Below, piece by piece: positions 1 to 15,017 of a stretch of DNA of 64,000 nucleotides. Made by a program: the position numbers and the translations under genes. Below the pieces are notes generated by a model that had not been told where the DNA came from, made no database searches, and saw only the letters and a program-made list of their open reading frames with translations. Position 1 is the first letter of the stretch. Each line of letters begins with the position of its first letter. The stretch comes from Haematococcus lacustris (taxonomy: Eukaryota > Chlorophyta > Chlorophyceae > Chlamydomonadales > Haematococcaceae), in the NCBI GenBank assembly GCA_030144725.1, contig JASKMD010000006.1:5043226-5107225 (forward strand), read 5' to 3'.

Positions 1-3515
<3,515 letters not shown>

Positions 3516-3601
3516 CAGTTGTAGAAAGCAGGAGGCATGAAAGTTGGCAGTTCACGCAATGATGATTAGGAAGTATGGCCCTGGTATCAGGACGAAGTGC
3601 A

Positions 3602-3606
3602 TGTAA
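3602..3606 (+). terminator. TGTAA polyadenylation signal of polyubiquitin
   Basis: TGTAA, the usual green-algal poly(A) signal, lies 87 nt after the ubiquitin stop codon. The 3' UTR would end within the next 10-20 nt. Confidence 0.6.
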
Positions 3607-3767
3607 GGTTGTGTCTATTGTCGGCCTGTAGCGTTGTACTAGTCCTACTTTCTCAAATTTCTTTGTCGCGGAGATCAGACCGGGAAATTTGTTGTTACCA
3701 AAATTGGAGTGCGGATCTGCTAAAATGGGAGTGCGCACCAGCATCCAGCACAGGCCTTGCCCGATAC

Positions 3768-6700
3768 AAGTAGTAGATAACGACAAAACCGCCAGTGCTA
3801 AAGGGTTTAAACACGCGAGGCCGAGCACCGGTGCTAAACAGCTCGAGACCGAAGCCAGCGGCCGCGGAGCGTTGCCAACGCTACAATAGCTTAAGCTCAA
3901 GCCTTGCTTTCAGGTGCGTTTCACTCGTTTTCCAGGTTGCGCAGGCTGGGAGTGCTGATGTGGTTGTAGCTGCTCTTGCCATCACCACCCGTGCTAACGT
4001 GGCGTCTACCTAAGCTGTTGCTTCGTGTGTTTCCGTGTGGTGTGTGAAGCGGTGCAGGGAGACGTCATGGTGCGTGTGCGTTTGAGCCGGGACTCCTTGT
4101 AGGGCACGGAAATGATGGCACACAAGGCACTGTGGCAGCTGGAGCAGACGGTGGCGGTGCGTTGGAGCAGGTGGGATGGACAGGAATGCAAAGGGTGCTT
4201 GATGATGGGCAGGATGGTGAATGGCACAACTTGTTGTAGGCGCGGGTCAACATACACTTGCCTCCTTGGTGCTTGATGATGTTTGCCCTGTAAAACTCTG
4301 TCGACGCACGGCTCCCCCATTGTGCTTGGTTGCTTTGGGTGTTTTCCATGTGCAGGGAGACAACGATGTGTGTGTGCGTTTTGAGCTAGGCGCCAGGGAC
4401 GCTTAGTGTGGCACTGAGCTGATGGCTTGCCAGGCACAGTGGCAGCTAGAGCAGACGGTGACGGCGTGCTGGAGCAGGTGGGATGGGCGATAGTGCATTG
4501 GGTACTAAAACTGGTGGGCTGAGAAGGGATGGGAGGGCTGTGGCGGCGGTGGGATGGGCAGGACGGTGGATGGCATAATTTGCTGCAGGTGTGGCAAATG
4601 GTGGTGGTGGCATGGTTCTGTTTGCAACTCTGCCAGCCTGCGGCTCCCCCACGATGCACTACATGTGCCTGGTGTGTCCACCATTGCGTATGACTGCTTT
4701 GCTCCGTGCGGTTGGTTTGCAGATGCGCAGGACTGGGGACGCGCAAGATTAGCTTGAGGCATTCGTCCGCTGATGCAAGTCATGCGCATAAGAAAAAAAA
4801 CGTGTGCCAGTAGCGTTGCCCTTTTTGGTTTGTGGCTGTTAGTTGCTGAGGAGGCTGTAAACAGAGATGCGCTTTTTAGGTTTGTGGCTGTTAGTTGCTT
4901 AGGGGGTTGTAAACAGAGATGCACTTTTTGGGTGTGTGGCTCTTAGTTCAGCAAGGGCCTCGTACTAAACGTTTTAAGAATGGGGTTGCTAACGTTGTTA
5001 AACGCGTGAAAACGCCACTACTGTAAGATACAGAGATAAAGACTGTATCGCTGTAGTAGTGGCGTTTTCACGCGTTTAAAAACGTTAGCAGCCCTATCCT
5101 TAAAACGTTTAGTACGAGGCCCTTGCTGAACTAAGAGCCACACACCCAACAAGTGAATCTCTGTTTACAGCCCCCTAAGCAACTAACAGCCACAAACCTA
5201 AAAAGCGCATCTCTGTTTACAGCCTCCTAAGCAACTAACAGCCACAAGACAAAAAGCGCAACGCTACTAGCACACGTTTTTTTCTATGCGCATGACTTGC
5301 ATCAGCGGAAGAATGCGTCAAGGCTGATCTTCACGTTTTCAGTCCTGCGGATCTGCAAACCAATCGCACGGAGCAAAGCAGTCATACGCAATGGTGGACA
5401 CCCCAGGCACATGTAGTGCAGCCAAGCATTGTGGGGGAGCCGCAGGCTGGCAGAGGTGCAAACAGAACCATGCATAAGGGAGGCAATTGTATACCACCAC
5501 CACCATTAGCCACACTTGCAACAAATTATGCCATCCACCGTCCTGCCCATCCCACCCGCCGCCACAGCCCTCCCATCCCTTCTCAGCCCACCAGTTCTAG
5601 TACCCAATGCACTATCGCCCATCCCACCTGCTCCAGCACGCCGTCACCGTCACTGCTCTAGCTGCCACTGTGCCTGGCGAGCCATCAGCTCAGTGCCACA
5701 CAAAGCGTCCCTGGCGCCCAGCTCAAAACGCACACACACATCGTTGTCTCCCTGCACATGGAAAACACCCAAAGCAACCAAGCACAATGGGGGAGCCGTG
5801 CGTCGACAGAGTTTTACAGGGCAAACATCATCAAGCACCAAGGAGGCAAGTGTATGTTGACCCGCGCCTACAACAAATTGTGCCATTCACCATCCTGCCC
5901 ATCATCAAGCACCCTTTGCATTCCTGTCCATCCCACCTGCTCCAACGCACCGCCACCGTCTGCTCCAGCTGCCACAGTGCCTTGTGTGCCATCATTTCCG
6001 TGCCCTACAAGGAGTCCCGGCTCAAACGCACACGCACCATGACGTCTCCCTGCACCGCTTCACACACCACACGGAAACACACGAAGCAACAGCTTAGGTA
6101 GACGCCACGTTAGCACGGGTGGTGATGGCAAGAGCAGCTACAACCACATCAGCACTCCCAGCCTGCGCAACCTGGAAAACGAGTGAAACGCACCTGAAAG
6201 CAAGGCTTGAGCTTAAGCTATTGTAGCGTTGGCAAACTCACGCAGGAATCACAGTCGGAAAGTCTACGGCAGCCTGAATACGTACACCGACCGAAGATGG
6301 GCCTACAAGCAAGGATAGGAAGCAAATGGCAAGCGAAAACAAGGTCGCAGTCCGAAACAATAACCTCCGACTTCTCACCACTGGTCCAGCGCCATTTGCA
6401 GCATAACCGGGGCACAAAGGGGCAAGGAAGGTGAGAGGCACAACTCCTCGATCTCAAAGTCGGAGGAAAACGATCGTCGCCATCGCGGTCTTCTTCGTCG
6501 TAGTCATATGCAGGCGGGATGAGCCCAACAATGGCTTCGGAAATAGAACATATGCAATACGGGAAGAGATGCGGGACGGTCAACTTTACAAATGTCACAC
6601 CAAATGTGAGAGACGAAGCCAGAGCGGCTTCGCCGCGCTAAATGAAGCTCGAACGCTTTGAAAACGCCACTACACTAGATAGCGACAAAACCGCCAGTGC

Positions 6701-6878
6701 TAAAGGGTTTAAACACGCTCGGCCTCGCACCGGTGCTAAACAGCTCTCGACCTCAGCCAACGGCCGCGTCGCTACGCTCCGCGGCCGCTGGCTTCGGTCT
6801 CGAGCTGTTTAGCACCGGTGCTCGGCCTCGCGTGTTTAAACCCTTTAGCACTGGCGGTTTTGTCGTTATCTACTACTT
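3768..6878. mobile_element. Large foldback (palindromic) element
   Basis: The left side (3768-about 5020) reappears as reverse complement on the right side. The outermost 104 bp (3768-3871) mirror about 6775-6878, starting AAGTAGTAGATAACGAC and ending GTCGTTATCTACTACTT. The next 1.1-1.2 kb (3872-5020) mirror 5052-6235. The centre (about 5020-5052) is a short loop between GAAAACGCCACTAC and its complement. Long exact stretches are easy to find, for example around 3970-4026 against 6071-6130. Open frames in the arms are mirrored low-complexity reading frames with no recognisable domain. No clear target duplication was seen at the ends. It begins about 250 bp after the ubiquitin stop codon. Confidence 0.85.
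6236..6774. other. Unmirrored segment inside the right arm of the foldback
   Basis: In the left arm the sequences matching 6235 and about 6775 are adjacent, so this stretch of about 540 bp is either an insertion in the right arm or a loss from the left arm. Its last 95 bp (6684-6778) are a diverged third copy of the foldback end (AAAACCGCCAGTGC ...), which makes 6684-6878 a small palindrome of its own. The frame at 6218-6598 on the minus strand is open for 126 codons, but I recognise no domain in it. Confidence 0.6.
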
Positions 6879-7299
6879 AGTGACTGTAGCTTCTTAATAA
6901 TGTGATACTGTATCAGCATCTTTGGCTAACCGACTGGAGCTAATCATGTTGGAGCGGTATGAATGGTTGCATGAGTAGTGGGGATACAACCACGAAGTCC
7001 GTGCAAGTTGTCTCAATAGATTGGCCACAGGCAATTGCGCAAGCAAAAAAAAAAGGGGCGGCCGGACTGTATCATACAGAAACGGAAGCTACAGAAAATG
7101 TATCTGTATCTCTGTATCGCTGTATGCCCAGCCCTGATCCAGCATCAAGACCCAACCACTTAAATCTAGCTGAGGTGCAGAAACACATCAATCCTGCTCA
7201 ATTCCATTTCAGCTGCGCCTGCAGTGCCAGCGGCATCGTGACTATGCGCAAGGCGTGGGCTGCTCGGCGGGGGGTGGGCTGCATGCACCCACCGTCAAG
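6879..7299. other. Stretch without a recognised gene
   Basis: This holds an A-tract (7047-7056) and short diverged copies of the CTGTATCGCTG sequence also seen in the foldback loop. The segment from about 7150 shares an 'ATCGTGACTATGCGCAAGGCG' neighbourhood with 11800-11850, so both are pieces of one dispersed repeat that ends in a CTG tract. Confidence 0.4.
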
Positions 7300-7989
<690 letters not shown>

Positions 7990-9188
7990 ACGTGCAGCCT
8001 CATAGAGGCGACGCTGGTGCGAGAATGTGCGTTCCTCTCTAGCCAGCCATACAGAAAAAGGGACCCCCTTGCACAAACCGGCTTGTTGTGAACCGACCAC
8101 TGTGACTTTCGACACAGAAGAAAGCACGTCATTTCATTGAGTAGACCTGTGGGAACATACTTCGGCGTAACCTAACTTTGCCTTGCAGTGCTGACTAGCC
8201 CAACCGGACCACCCCCAGGCAATCCCACCCAATCCCACCCCCTCCCACCCCCTCCCTCCTCATCCCAGCCCCAGCCCCGCCCTCCCACCCCCTCCCACCC
8301 CCAGCCCCATCCCTCCCACCCCCTCCCAGCCCCTCCCAGCCCCTCCCAGCACCAGCCCCGCCCTCCCACCCCCTCCCAGCCCCTCCCAGCCCCAGCCTAG
8401 AAGCATAGCTGCGCAAGTGCATCCCCTATGGTTCGCAGCCGGCGGCGTGCTATACGTAGCACAAGTGAAATCACTTGGGGCTGCTTATCTACAGCAAGGA
8501 AGGCTGAGGCTATTGCTAAGGAGGTGCAGGCCGAGAATGAGTCACGGAGGTCAAGCCCACCCCTCTTGCTGCCCCCCCGTGGCAGCACCTAGCAGCTGGT
8601 GCTGCCCCTGGGCTGCCCACCCCTCCCACTGCCCCCCCGTGGCAGCGGCTGGCAGCTGGTGCTGGTGCATCCCCTGACCTGCTCACCCCTCCAGCTGCGC
8701 AGCAGGGGGTCAGGGCGGAGCTGGACACAAGCTTGACACGCAAGTGGAGGGCGGGCGTGAGGGATCGGACCCAACATGTCGAGAAAGGTAATGTAGCAAT
8801 GGCCTACACACCTTGTGTGGCCTTACATAGTGGCCAGGTAGTAGGTTCTACTCACGAAGCGGTCAAGCAATGCAGCAGCCTTGTATGGCCCCTATTCCGA
8901 TGTCGAGGCGAGGCGAGGCGAGGTGCATGGGGTGCTTTTTCGAGGCGAGGCGGCGAGGCGAGGCGGCGAGGTCTCCATGTCCCTCTAAGCGCCCCCAACC
9001 GCCCTACCTCGCCTCGCGCGATTCCAATGGCGAGGCGAGGTCGAGATGCCCATGCCACCAGATTTGCGTGCATGGGGCCTCGCCGCCTCGCCAAGCCAGC
9101 CTCCCAGCCAGCCCCCAGGCCCAGCGAGGCGAGGCGAGGTCACAGGCGAGGTGTGACTGTTTTCCAGAACTGGCAGCTTGGCGAGTAT

Positions 9189-10985
9189 GGCCCCGTTTCC
9201 AACAGCGGAGTTGGAGTTGGAGTTGGAGTTGGTGTTGGAGTGCTTGGAGTTGGAGTTGGAGTCCTCGCGGAGTCGCCAGCAGCACGAACCACCAGCCCAA
9301 CCGCCGACTCCAACTCCGCCATTTCCAACAGCGGAGTCCGGAGTTGGAGTTGGGACTCCAAATCGACTCCAAATCGACTCCGCGGAGTCCCCAGGACTCC
9401 AGCTCCCCCCCCCCCCCCGGAGTGCGGAGTTGGAGTTGGAGTCGGACATTTCATGGAAATCCTTAGCTCGTCTGATGATGGTGGTGGTGCAGCAGCAGCT
9501 TCAGGCTCCGGCTCGCGTAAGGTGGACATCGCAGCAACATCTTCGCGTCTCTCGCTGTCAAGTGCGTTGTTGAGTGCGCCGAGTGTCTTTAACTTGGGGG
9601 ACCTCTTGAGCTGAGGCCCAGAAGCGTGTGGCCGGACGATGTCATCGCAGCAGGCTTGAAACATGAAACGGGGATGTCAGGCCGTCTACGCGTATCACAA
9701 GGCAAGTGGCATAGCAATGGCATAGTACAAATGTTTAGGTGTTGATGCAATGAAGGCATTTGTTGTTGCAATACCCAGGTGGTGGTGAGCCATATGCCTT
9801 CTTCAATCTGTCAAGCGACGACAAGTTGTATGTCATCAGGGGCTGTACCAAGGACATCTGGGAGGGCAGGCTCTTCAACTAGAGGCAGGGCAAACCCTGC
9901 AGCTGGAGGCAGGGCAGACCTTGCAGCTGTTGGGAGGGCAGACCCTGCAGCTGTTGGGAGGGTAGACCCTGCAGCTGCTGGGAGGGCAGACCCTGCAGCT
10001 GCTGGGAGGGTGGACACTGCAGGTGCTGGGAGGGGTGGTGGCAAGGCCAAGGGTGCAATCAAGCGCACAGCTGCCGCACTGGCAGGGCTCAATGACACAC
10101 ACACACACAGCAACACAATGACCGGCTGCAAGGGCCACTGTGGGTGCTTGCACCAGGCACTGTGAATCAAGCCGAAGCTTCAGCTGCAGCAGTGGCTATG
10201 TCTTCAGCATGGTCCACTCAGCTGGGTGGGGCTCAACATGGGTTGGGTGTCAGCTGGCAGGGGTACATGCAGTGCTCCCTGGGTGGGGCTAGTGGTGAGA
10301 GCCCTCTAGCTCTCACAGGGCTATGTACCTGGCACCCAAGCGGACTTCGCTTACATCGAGAAGCACCTGTTCCCGTCTAACCCATCATCAGAGGTGTAGC
10401 TTAACATGTTTACTAGAGTTGGAGTAGGTTCTGGACGTTTGTTGCTAAACGCATATAGAGTGTGTTGCTGTTAACGAATACGACGCCCAGTAGTGTGTCA
10501 TGCGTCATGTCATGTACATCATTATTACATCGTGCTACGGGCCCCACCACCTCGATGACATTGGGATACATTTGTAGTTCCTGGGCTCCTTCCCGTACTC
10601 ACTGACGCGGTTGTAGCGCCTGCGACCAAGAAGTGGTCACAACATCGAAGATGCGAGGATGGCAACAGTGAGCCACATATATCGCTAGCCTCTTGACGAC
10701 CAGCCCCTCCTCCACGACCCATTGCACTACGCTAAGAAGAACTTGGAGGATGATTTGCTTCCATCGTCGGCGGGCAGTGCGGCGCCGCATGTCCGTAATT
10801 CACTTCAATCGCACCCATCGCAGCTAGCAACACAAATGGGCGGAGCACAAATGAGCAGCGGCTCTAAGTCTAAGTCGAGACATGTCCAACTCCAACTCCG
10901 GGCCAAACCGCATTGGAAACGGTCGGAGTTGGAGTCCAAAAAGTGCCGACTCCAACTCCAACTCCGGGCCATTGGAAACGGGGCC
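9189..10985. mobile_element. TIR element 2 (1.80 kb) nested in element 1
   Basis: Perfect 14-bp inverted ends GGCCCCGTTTCCAA (9189-9202) and TTGGAAACGGGGCC (10972-10985) are flanked by TAT on both sides (9186-9188, 10986-10988). Subterminal GGAGTT tandem repeats lie just inside each end (9205-9270, 9330-9450 and 10880-10965). The resemblance of ends and target to the element that contains it suggests one family that reinserts into itself. It holds the frame described at 9779-10165; no catalytic domain was found. Confidence 0.8.
9779..10165 (+). CDS. Hypothetical repeat-containing reading frame inside element 2
   Basis: A 128-codon open frame whose middle (about 9860-10040) is a 24-bp tandem repeat read as eight-residue units of the form GRADPAAV/A. 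It is followed by a Gly/Lys-rich patch. No family is recognised, and the repeat alone could keep the frame open. If real it would be a low-complexity protein of the mobile element. Confidence 0.25.
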   Translation: MVVSHMPSSICQATTSCMSSGAVPRTSGRAGSSTRGRANPAAGGRADLAAVGRADPAAVGRVDPAAAGRADPAAAGRVDTAGAGRGGGKAKGAIKRTAAALAGLNDTHTHSNTMTGCKGHCGCLHQAL

Positions 10986-11279
10986 TATGGGGGTGGCGAG
11001 TGGCTGCGCGATGCTCAGCATGTCTAGGCTGCAAACGTAGCATCAGCATCGACAAAGCAGCAGCTAGTAGATAAACGAGAAGAAGTCCTGGCCAGGGTAG
11101 TGATAGCTGCAATAGAAGAGGGCGGAAAGACAGCCGTTAGTTTCGGAGGCGACTGGGAGGAATTAGCGCAGCCACTTATCGGTCGCTTCGCAACAACAAC
11201 TTGTCCTCAGAAACCGACGAAGGGAGGCAATTCACTGCCAAGCAATGCCAGAAGCTATGGAACCTGCGTGCCTGCACCT

Positions 11280-11480
11280 GCTGTGCTTTGCTTTGCCCGC
11301 TTTGACTTGCTTTGCCCGCTTTGCGGAGAATGTTTAGCTAGTCCCGCTTTGCGGAGAATGTTTAGCTAGTCCCGCTTGCGCAGGGCTTGCAGAGGCGTGT
11401 ACTTGCATTGTCCCGCTGACGCTTAGCTTGCCTTGCAGAGGCGTGTACTTGCATTGTCCCGCTGACGCTTAGCTTGCCTT
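11280..11480. repeat. Short tandem duplications
   Basis: Two back-to-back duplications. One is a unit of about 30 bp beginning CCCGCTTTGCGGAGAATG, at 11310-11370. The other is a unit of 46 bp beginning CTTGCAGAGGCGTGTACTTG, at 11389-11480. No coding role is seen. Confidence 0.7.
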
Positions 11481-12750
11481 GCACATCTACACGCTGCTTG
11501 CCACCTTCATCCCCGCCACCACCCCAACTAACGGGAGAATATCGAACTTGTTGTCACCAAACCTGGAGTTTTGATAACCTGCTGCACCACAACTGTTGCA
11601 CCACAACCTGCAATACCCTTCACATACAGCCAACCCTACACATACAACCTGCTCCTAGCAGAGTCACAACATAGCCTGCTCAACGCAGAGCATCATTATC
11701 AACACACGTCCAACACCTTGCTAAAGCCCAATGACTTAAGCCTTGCAGAGGTGCACAATTTCATTTTGTCAATTTCATTTTGTCAGCGACGGCAGCGGCA
11801 GCAGCATCGTGACTATGCGCAAGGCGCGGGGTGGTCGGCGGTCGTTAAAAGGGGTCCATGCAGCTTCGCTGTTACCACTGCTGCTGCTGCTGCTGCTGGA
11901 CCGACTGTCATCGGATGTGGCGCACGCAGTGAAATGAGCGAAGAGGGGAAAATTTGAACACCTCGCCTCGCCTCGCCTGTCTCGCCGCATTGGAATCGCA
12001 AAATTCAATATCGCCACATGCAGCCACATGGAGCCTCGCCTCGCCTCGCCTCGCCCCATTGGAATAGGGCCCTATATTTCCGAGCATGGGTGGAGGGACG
12101 TCGTTACATCGGTTTGGCGTGCCATGTGAATCGTTTTGACTACGGCGACTGGTCCTCACTGTGTGCAGGTGCTCATGGACTACGTCGGTCGCGGCGGTCT
12201 CTCGCGACGAGGCCCGCATGAGCAAACAATGCATGGATTCGGATGTGAAGATTTGAGCCGCCATAGCACTCAGCACACTGTATGGTATTTAATGATACAT
12301 GTTGCACCGCATGGATGACAGAGTCTTCTATCCGGGAATGTGCGACACATAAATATCAACAGCGTGGCTGAGACGCGGCGTCGTTTTGATTACCAGGGGT
12401 CGGTTTCCTGTCATTTTCTGTTAGTTGGGAACACCTGATCTAGGCAGCTGTGATGTTGCATGCCAGTGGTGAGCGAGTACCGCTGTCATCTCCCTGAGGC
12501 TGTGTGTGTTGCTGTCAGCCGCTGTGCCTTCAAAGAACATCTGGAGTCGCTGACTGCTCCTGGGCTGCCAGGGTCCTGCTCCTGGTCTGGCTGCACTGCT
12601 ACTGCACACCAGGCTGCAGCTGGCTCATGCACCTGGCTCATGGCCGCATGCCATGCTGCTCGTTACCTGGCCCCACCTGCAGCTGCATTGCAAAGGCCAT
12701 TGCACCAGGCAATTGCACTGAGCAGCGCTGGCAGCACTTGGCCAGCTCAC

Positions 12751-12966
12751 CCACAGCCTACTGGAGCCCTGCACATCCGTGATGACCAGCGTGGCCTTGG
12801 GGCCTGCAGCAGGGGGCAGCACATGGCCCAGCAGGGAGCGCTGCAGCCGGGCGCTGCGGCGCCAGTGAGCTGCCAGGGCCGCTAGCAGCGCCACCACCAG
12901 GCAGCACACCACCACTGACACGCTGGCGATGATGGCCAACCTCACGACTGCCCAGGCTTGGTGCGC
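12751..12966 (-). pseudogene. Orphan exon of a membrane nucleotidyl (adenylyl/guanylyl) cyclase
   Basis: A 216-nt in-frame exon with a good acceptor (CTGCAG before 12966) and donor (GTGAGC after 12751). It encodes a hydrophobic transmembrane helix (IIASVSVVVCCLVVALLAAL), a basic stretch, and then TLVITDVQGSSRLW. That last motif opens the catalytic domain of class III cyclases of the algal receptor type, where the first metal-binding Asp sits in 'TDVQxS'. No further cyclase exons are visible to either side, and the neighbourhood is duplicated repeat DNA, so this looks like a captured or left-over exon. It could still belong to a gene broken by insertions. Confidence 0.6.
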
Positions 12967-13170
12967 CTGCAGCCACCCACCCAGCGGCCAGCAGCAGCAG
13001 TAGCAGCTTAGGCTACGCTTTCCCTGCCTAAAAGCTGGGAGCCGCTACGCCGCACTGTAAGCTGTCTCCGCTGATGACTCCGCTGAGGTCAGCAGCTAAC
13101 CAGCAGCTAAGGACGCGTCAGCAAATGCAACGGCTGTCAAAGGACAGCGCACAGTGTGACAACGGACACT

Positions 13171-13692
13171 ATGAAAAGGCTCCGTTTGCCACAGATTGCC
13201 ATCTTATTTGGAGCAGGCGTGGCGGCCTGCTGTGATTACCGCTCGGGCACCGTCTCAAAGCAGCAGCCCCGCACTATAGCAGCACTATAGCAGCACTATA
13301 GCAACCATTGCTTGTGCTTGTGTTCGCAGATCGACGCGCTAATTCGTGACCGCGCAGTAAACAATGGTACACGGCCCCGTAGAACACGGCCCCGCAAACG
13401 GCCAGGCACCTCTCTGAAAGGTAAGCCCCTTGCCCTTGTTGCCCCGCACATAGCCCCGCACTTGTTGCCCCGCACATAGCACTTGTTGCCCCGCACATAG
13501 CACTTGTTGCCTCGCACATAGCACTTGTTGCCCCGCACATAGCCCTTGTCCTTCTAAAGGACATAGCACTTGTTGCCCCCGCCCTCCTTGTTTAACACCG
13601 TGCGCATTGTTGCCCCGCACATAGCCCCGCACACTAAGCATATGTCGTGGCCCTATGTGCTTGCAGGTATCGCCAAAAGCAGCAGCGATTAA
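13171..13692 (+). pseudogene. Broken copy of the small three-exon gene
   Basis: Direct copy of the gene at 18672-19202. A 30-bp deletion after 13249 removes the last ten codons of exon 1 region and the GTAAGC splice donor. Reading on gives only a few residues before a stop. The rest of the block (13045-13960) is almost identical to 18545-19500, so the duplication is recent. Confidence 0.7.
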
Positions 13693-13839
13693 TAAACTTG
13701 CAGCCACAATGGAGCTTCCTAGTGGAGCAGTCCATCACTACCCGAGCCCTAGAGCCATGGCTCACTCTAGGGCTCCTAGCTAGTTCACTAGTGTTTGCTA
13801 GTGCAACGGGCTGATATCCTTTTAAGCGTTAAGCTGTTA

Positions 13840-14010
13840 GTTTTGGTGAGGTGCCCAGTGGTCAGGGGGTTTGCCCCTGGAACGTGCCACCGGGATGGGG
13901 TTTGTGGTCATCAAGGGTGCGACCGAGGATGCTACAACTAGTAGCGGAGTGAGATTACCCACAGCCCAACATGTTGTTCCTTGTTGAATGAGTTTTGTTG
14001 GACTGCTCCT
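13840..14010 (+). repeat. Dispersed 'Y' repeat, copy 1
   Basis: A repeat of about 160 bp running from a GAGGTGCCCAGTGGTC region to AACATGTTGTTCCTTGTTGA and a TTTTGTT end. Seven copies of varying divergence lie in this window, in both orientations. It has no coding potential and no recognisable pol III boxes. It is probably a short non-autonomous mobile element, class unknown. Confidence 0.7.
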
Positions 14011-15017
14011 GGGCTGTTGCCAAAACTCCAGCTGCTTCAATTGCTGCCGCTGCTGCTGCCTGAGTAACCCCTCCTCACTAGAGTCATACGCATAGCTGCC
14101 GTGGGTGTGCGGGGACTCCTCTGTGGCTACAGTAGCTGAGGGTATGGTGGGAGAGAGAGTCACAAGACAGGTAAATGCATCACAACCGTAGTCTCTTAGT
14201 CATCATCGTCATTACATTGTCATTACACTGTCATATTGTGTCAGAATTTCCCATAGTAATCACCAAAAACACATCGTCGCACTGGCAAACCTACTGCTTC
14301 ACATTATGCCTGTCCACGATACTAGTGCAACTCGCTAACCTTCCTTGGCATCTATCCTACCTCTACACTCTGTTCTACTCGCTGCTTACATGCCATCCTG
14401 CACCACCCTGCTGTGCGGCCGCCGCACCTGGCACAGCAGTCAAGCGCAGACAACACAGCCCCGCTTGCATAGATGCCATGCTGTCATCACTGGGGCTATC
14501 GTGTCAACCACACTTGCAGTGGTAGTGGCTGCGTGATCCCAACAACAGGGCGACAAGCCGAGGCTGGCATGGCATATTAGGGCACACTGCTGCCACCACC
14601 ACACACAACAGCGGAAGAGATGGTGCGCATCTGACTGCCATTTTACTGCCTTGACAAGTGTCTTGATGGACGCTTGAATAGTCCCTTGCTAGACTTCTGC
14701 CTCTGGGGTCATTTAGGCATCATCGCCTGATCTGACTAAAGGCGGCAAGTCAGGGGAGCCACTTGCTCTCCTCTGAGCTGGGCTGAGGATATGAAGGTGC
14801 TTGCATCCCTCCCTGCAATGAGCCTGGGGTTCATCTCTGCCTATCACCTACCAGCCCATCCACGTCTTCACCCCTGCTGGCGTGTCCTGCCCTCCGACCC
14901 CCCTGGCTGCCCAACCCCACCGCCCCCGCTTGACCCTAAGCTGCGGCCCAACCGCCAGGAGCTGCCGCCCTCAAACCGATCACCCTGGGGCACCAGGCGG
15001 CTGCTCATCCTCCAGCT
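14011..15017 (+). repeat. 1-kb duplicated block 'Z', copy 1
   Basis: Nearly identical to 16181-17190. Its right end stops exactly where repeat family B begins (15018), while the second copy continues past that point. Copy 1 therefore appears cut by the B insertion. Frames inside are proline-rich or threonine/histidine-rich and unrecognised. Confidence 0.75.

Larger units (their letters stand above)
8887..12072. mobile_element. TIR element 1 (3.19 kb) with TAT target duplication
   Basis: The ends are GGCCCCTATTCC (8887-8898) and GGAATAGGGCCC (12061-12072), inverted repeats matching at 11 of 12 bases. They are flanked by TAT (8884-8886 and 12073-12075). The same host repeat at 15754-15756 has a single TAT and no insertion, which is a direct view of the empty site. 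Both ends carry CGAGG/CCTCG-rich subterminal repeats. A 3-bp duplication and GGC/GGG termini fit PIF/Harbinger-like elements best, but no transposase was recognised, so class assignment is inference. Confidence 0.8.
7990..12437 (+). mobile_element. Dispersed repeat family 'B', copy 1 (split by an insertion)
   Basis: The parts at 7990-8886 and 12073-12437 form one repeat copy, interrupted by the element at 8887-12072. Related copies are 15018-15940 and 47470-48880. The family holds a C-rich tract (8220-8400), then a plus-strand exon ending near 8789 with donor GTAATG, and after an intron a short terminal exon from 12170. Joined, these read ...RDRTQHVEK, then a Gly, then LRRSRRS and ATRPA-stop. 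A diverged copy at 48.5 kb conserves the same frame and splice sites. This suggests a coding tail of a transposable element, although no polymerase or transposase domain is visible. Confidence 0.65.

Noticed and set aside
4006..4746. 246-codon minus-strand frame and its mirror at 5607-6101
   Set aside because: Both are the same palindrome arm read from each side, with no known domain. Openness is explained by composition.
8188..8400. Proline-rich frames in the C-rich tract, also at 15070 and 47865-48382
   Set aside because: CCCTCCCAGCCC-type repeats stay open in several frames. The family's plausible coding part is the spliced tail that follows.
13274..13707. Minus-strand frames with repeated 'MCGATSA' units, also at 18805-19217
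   Set aside because: They come from the short tandem repeat in intron 2 of the small plus-strand gene.
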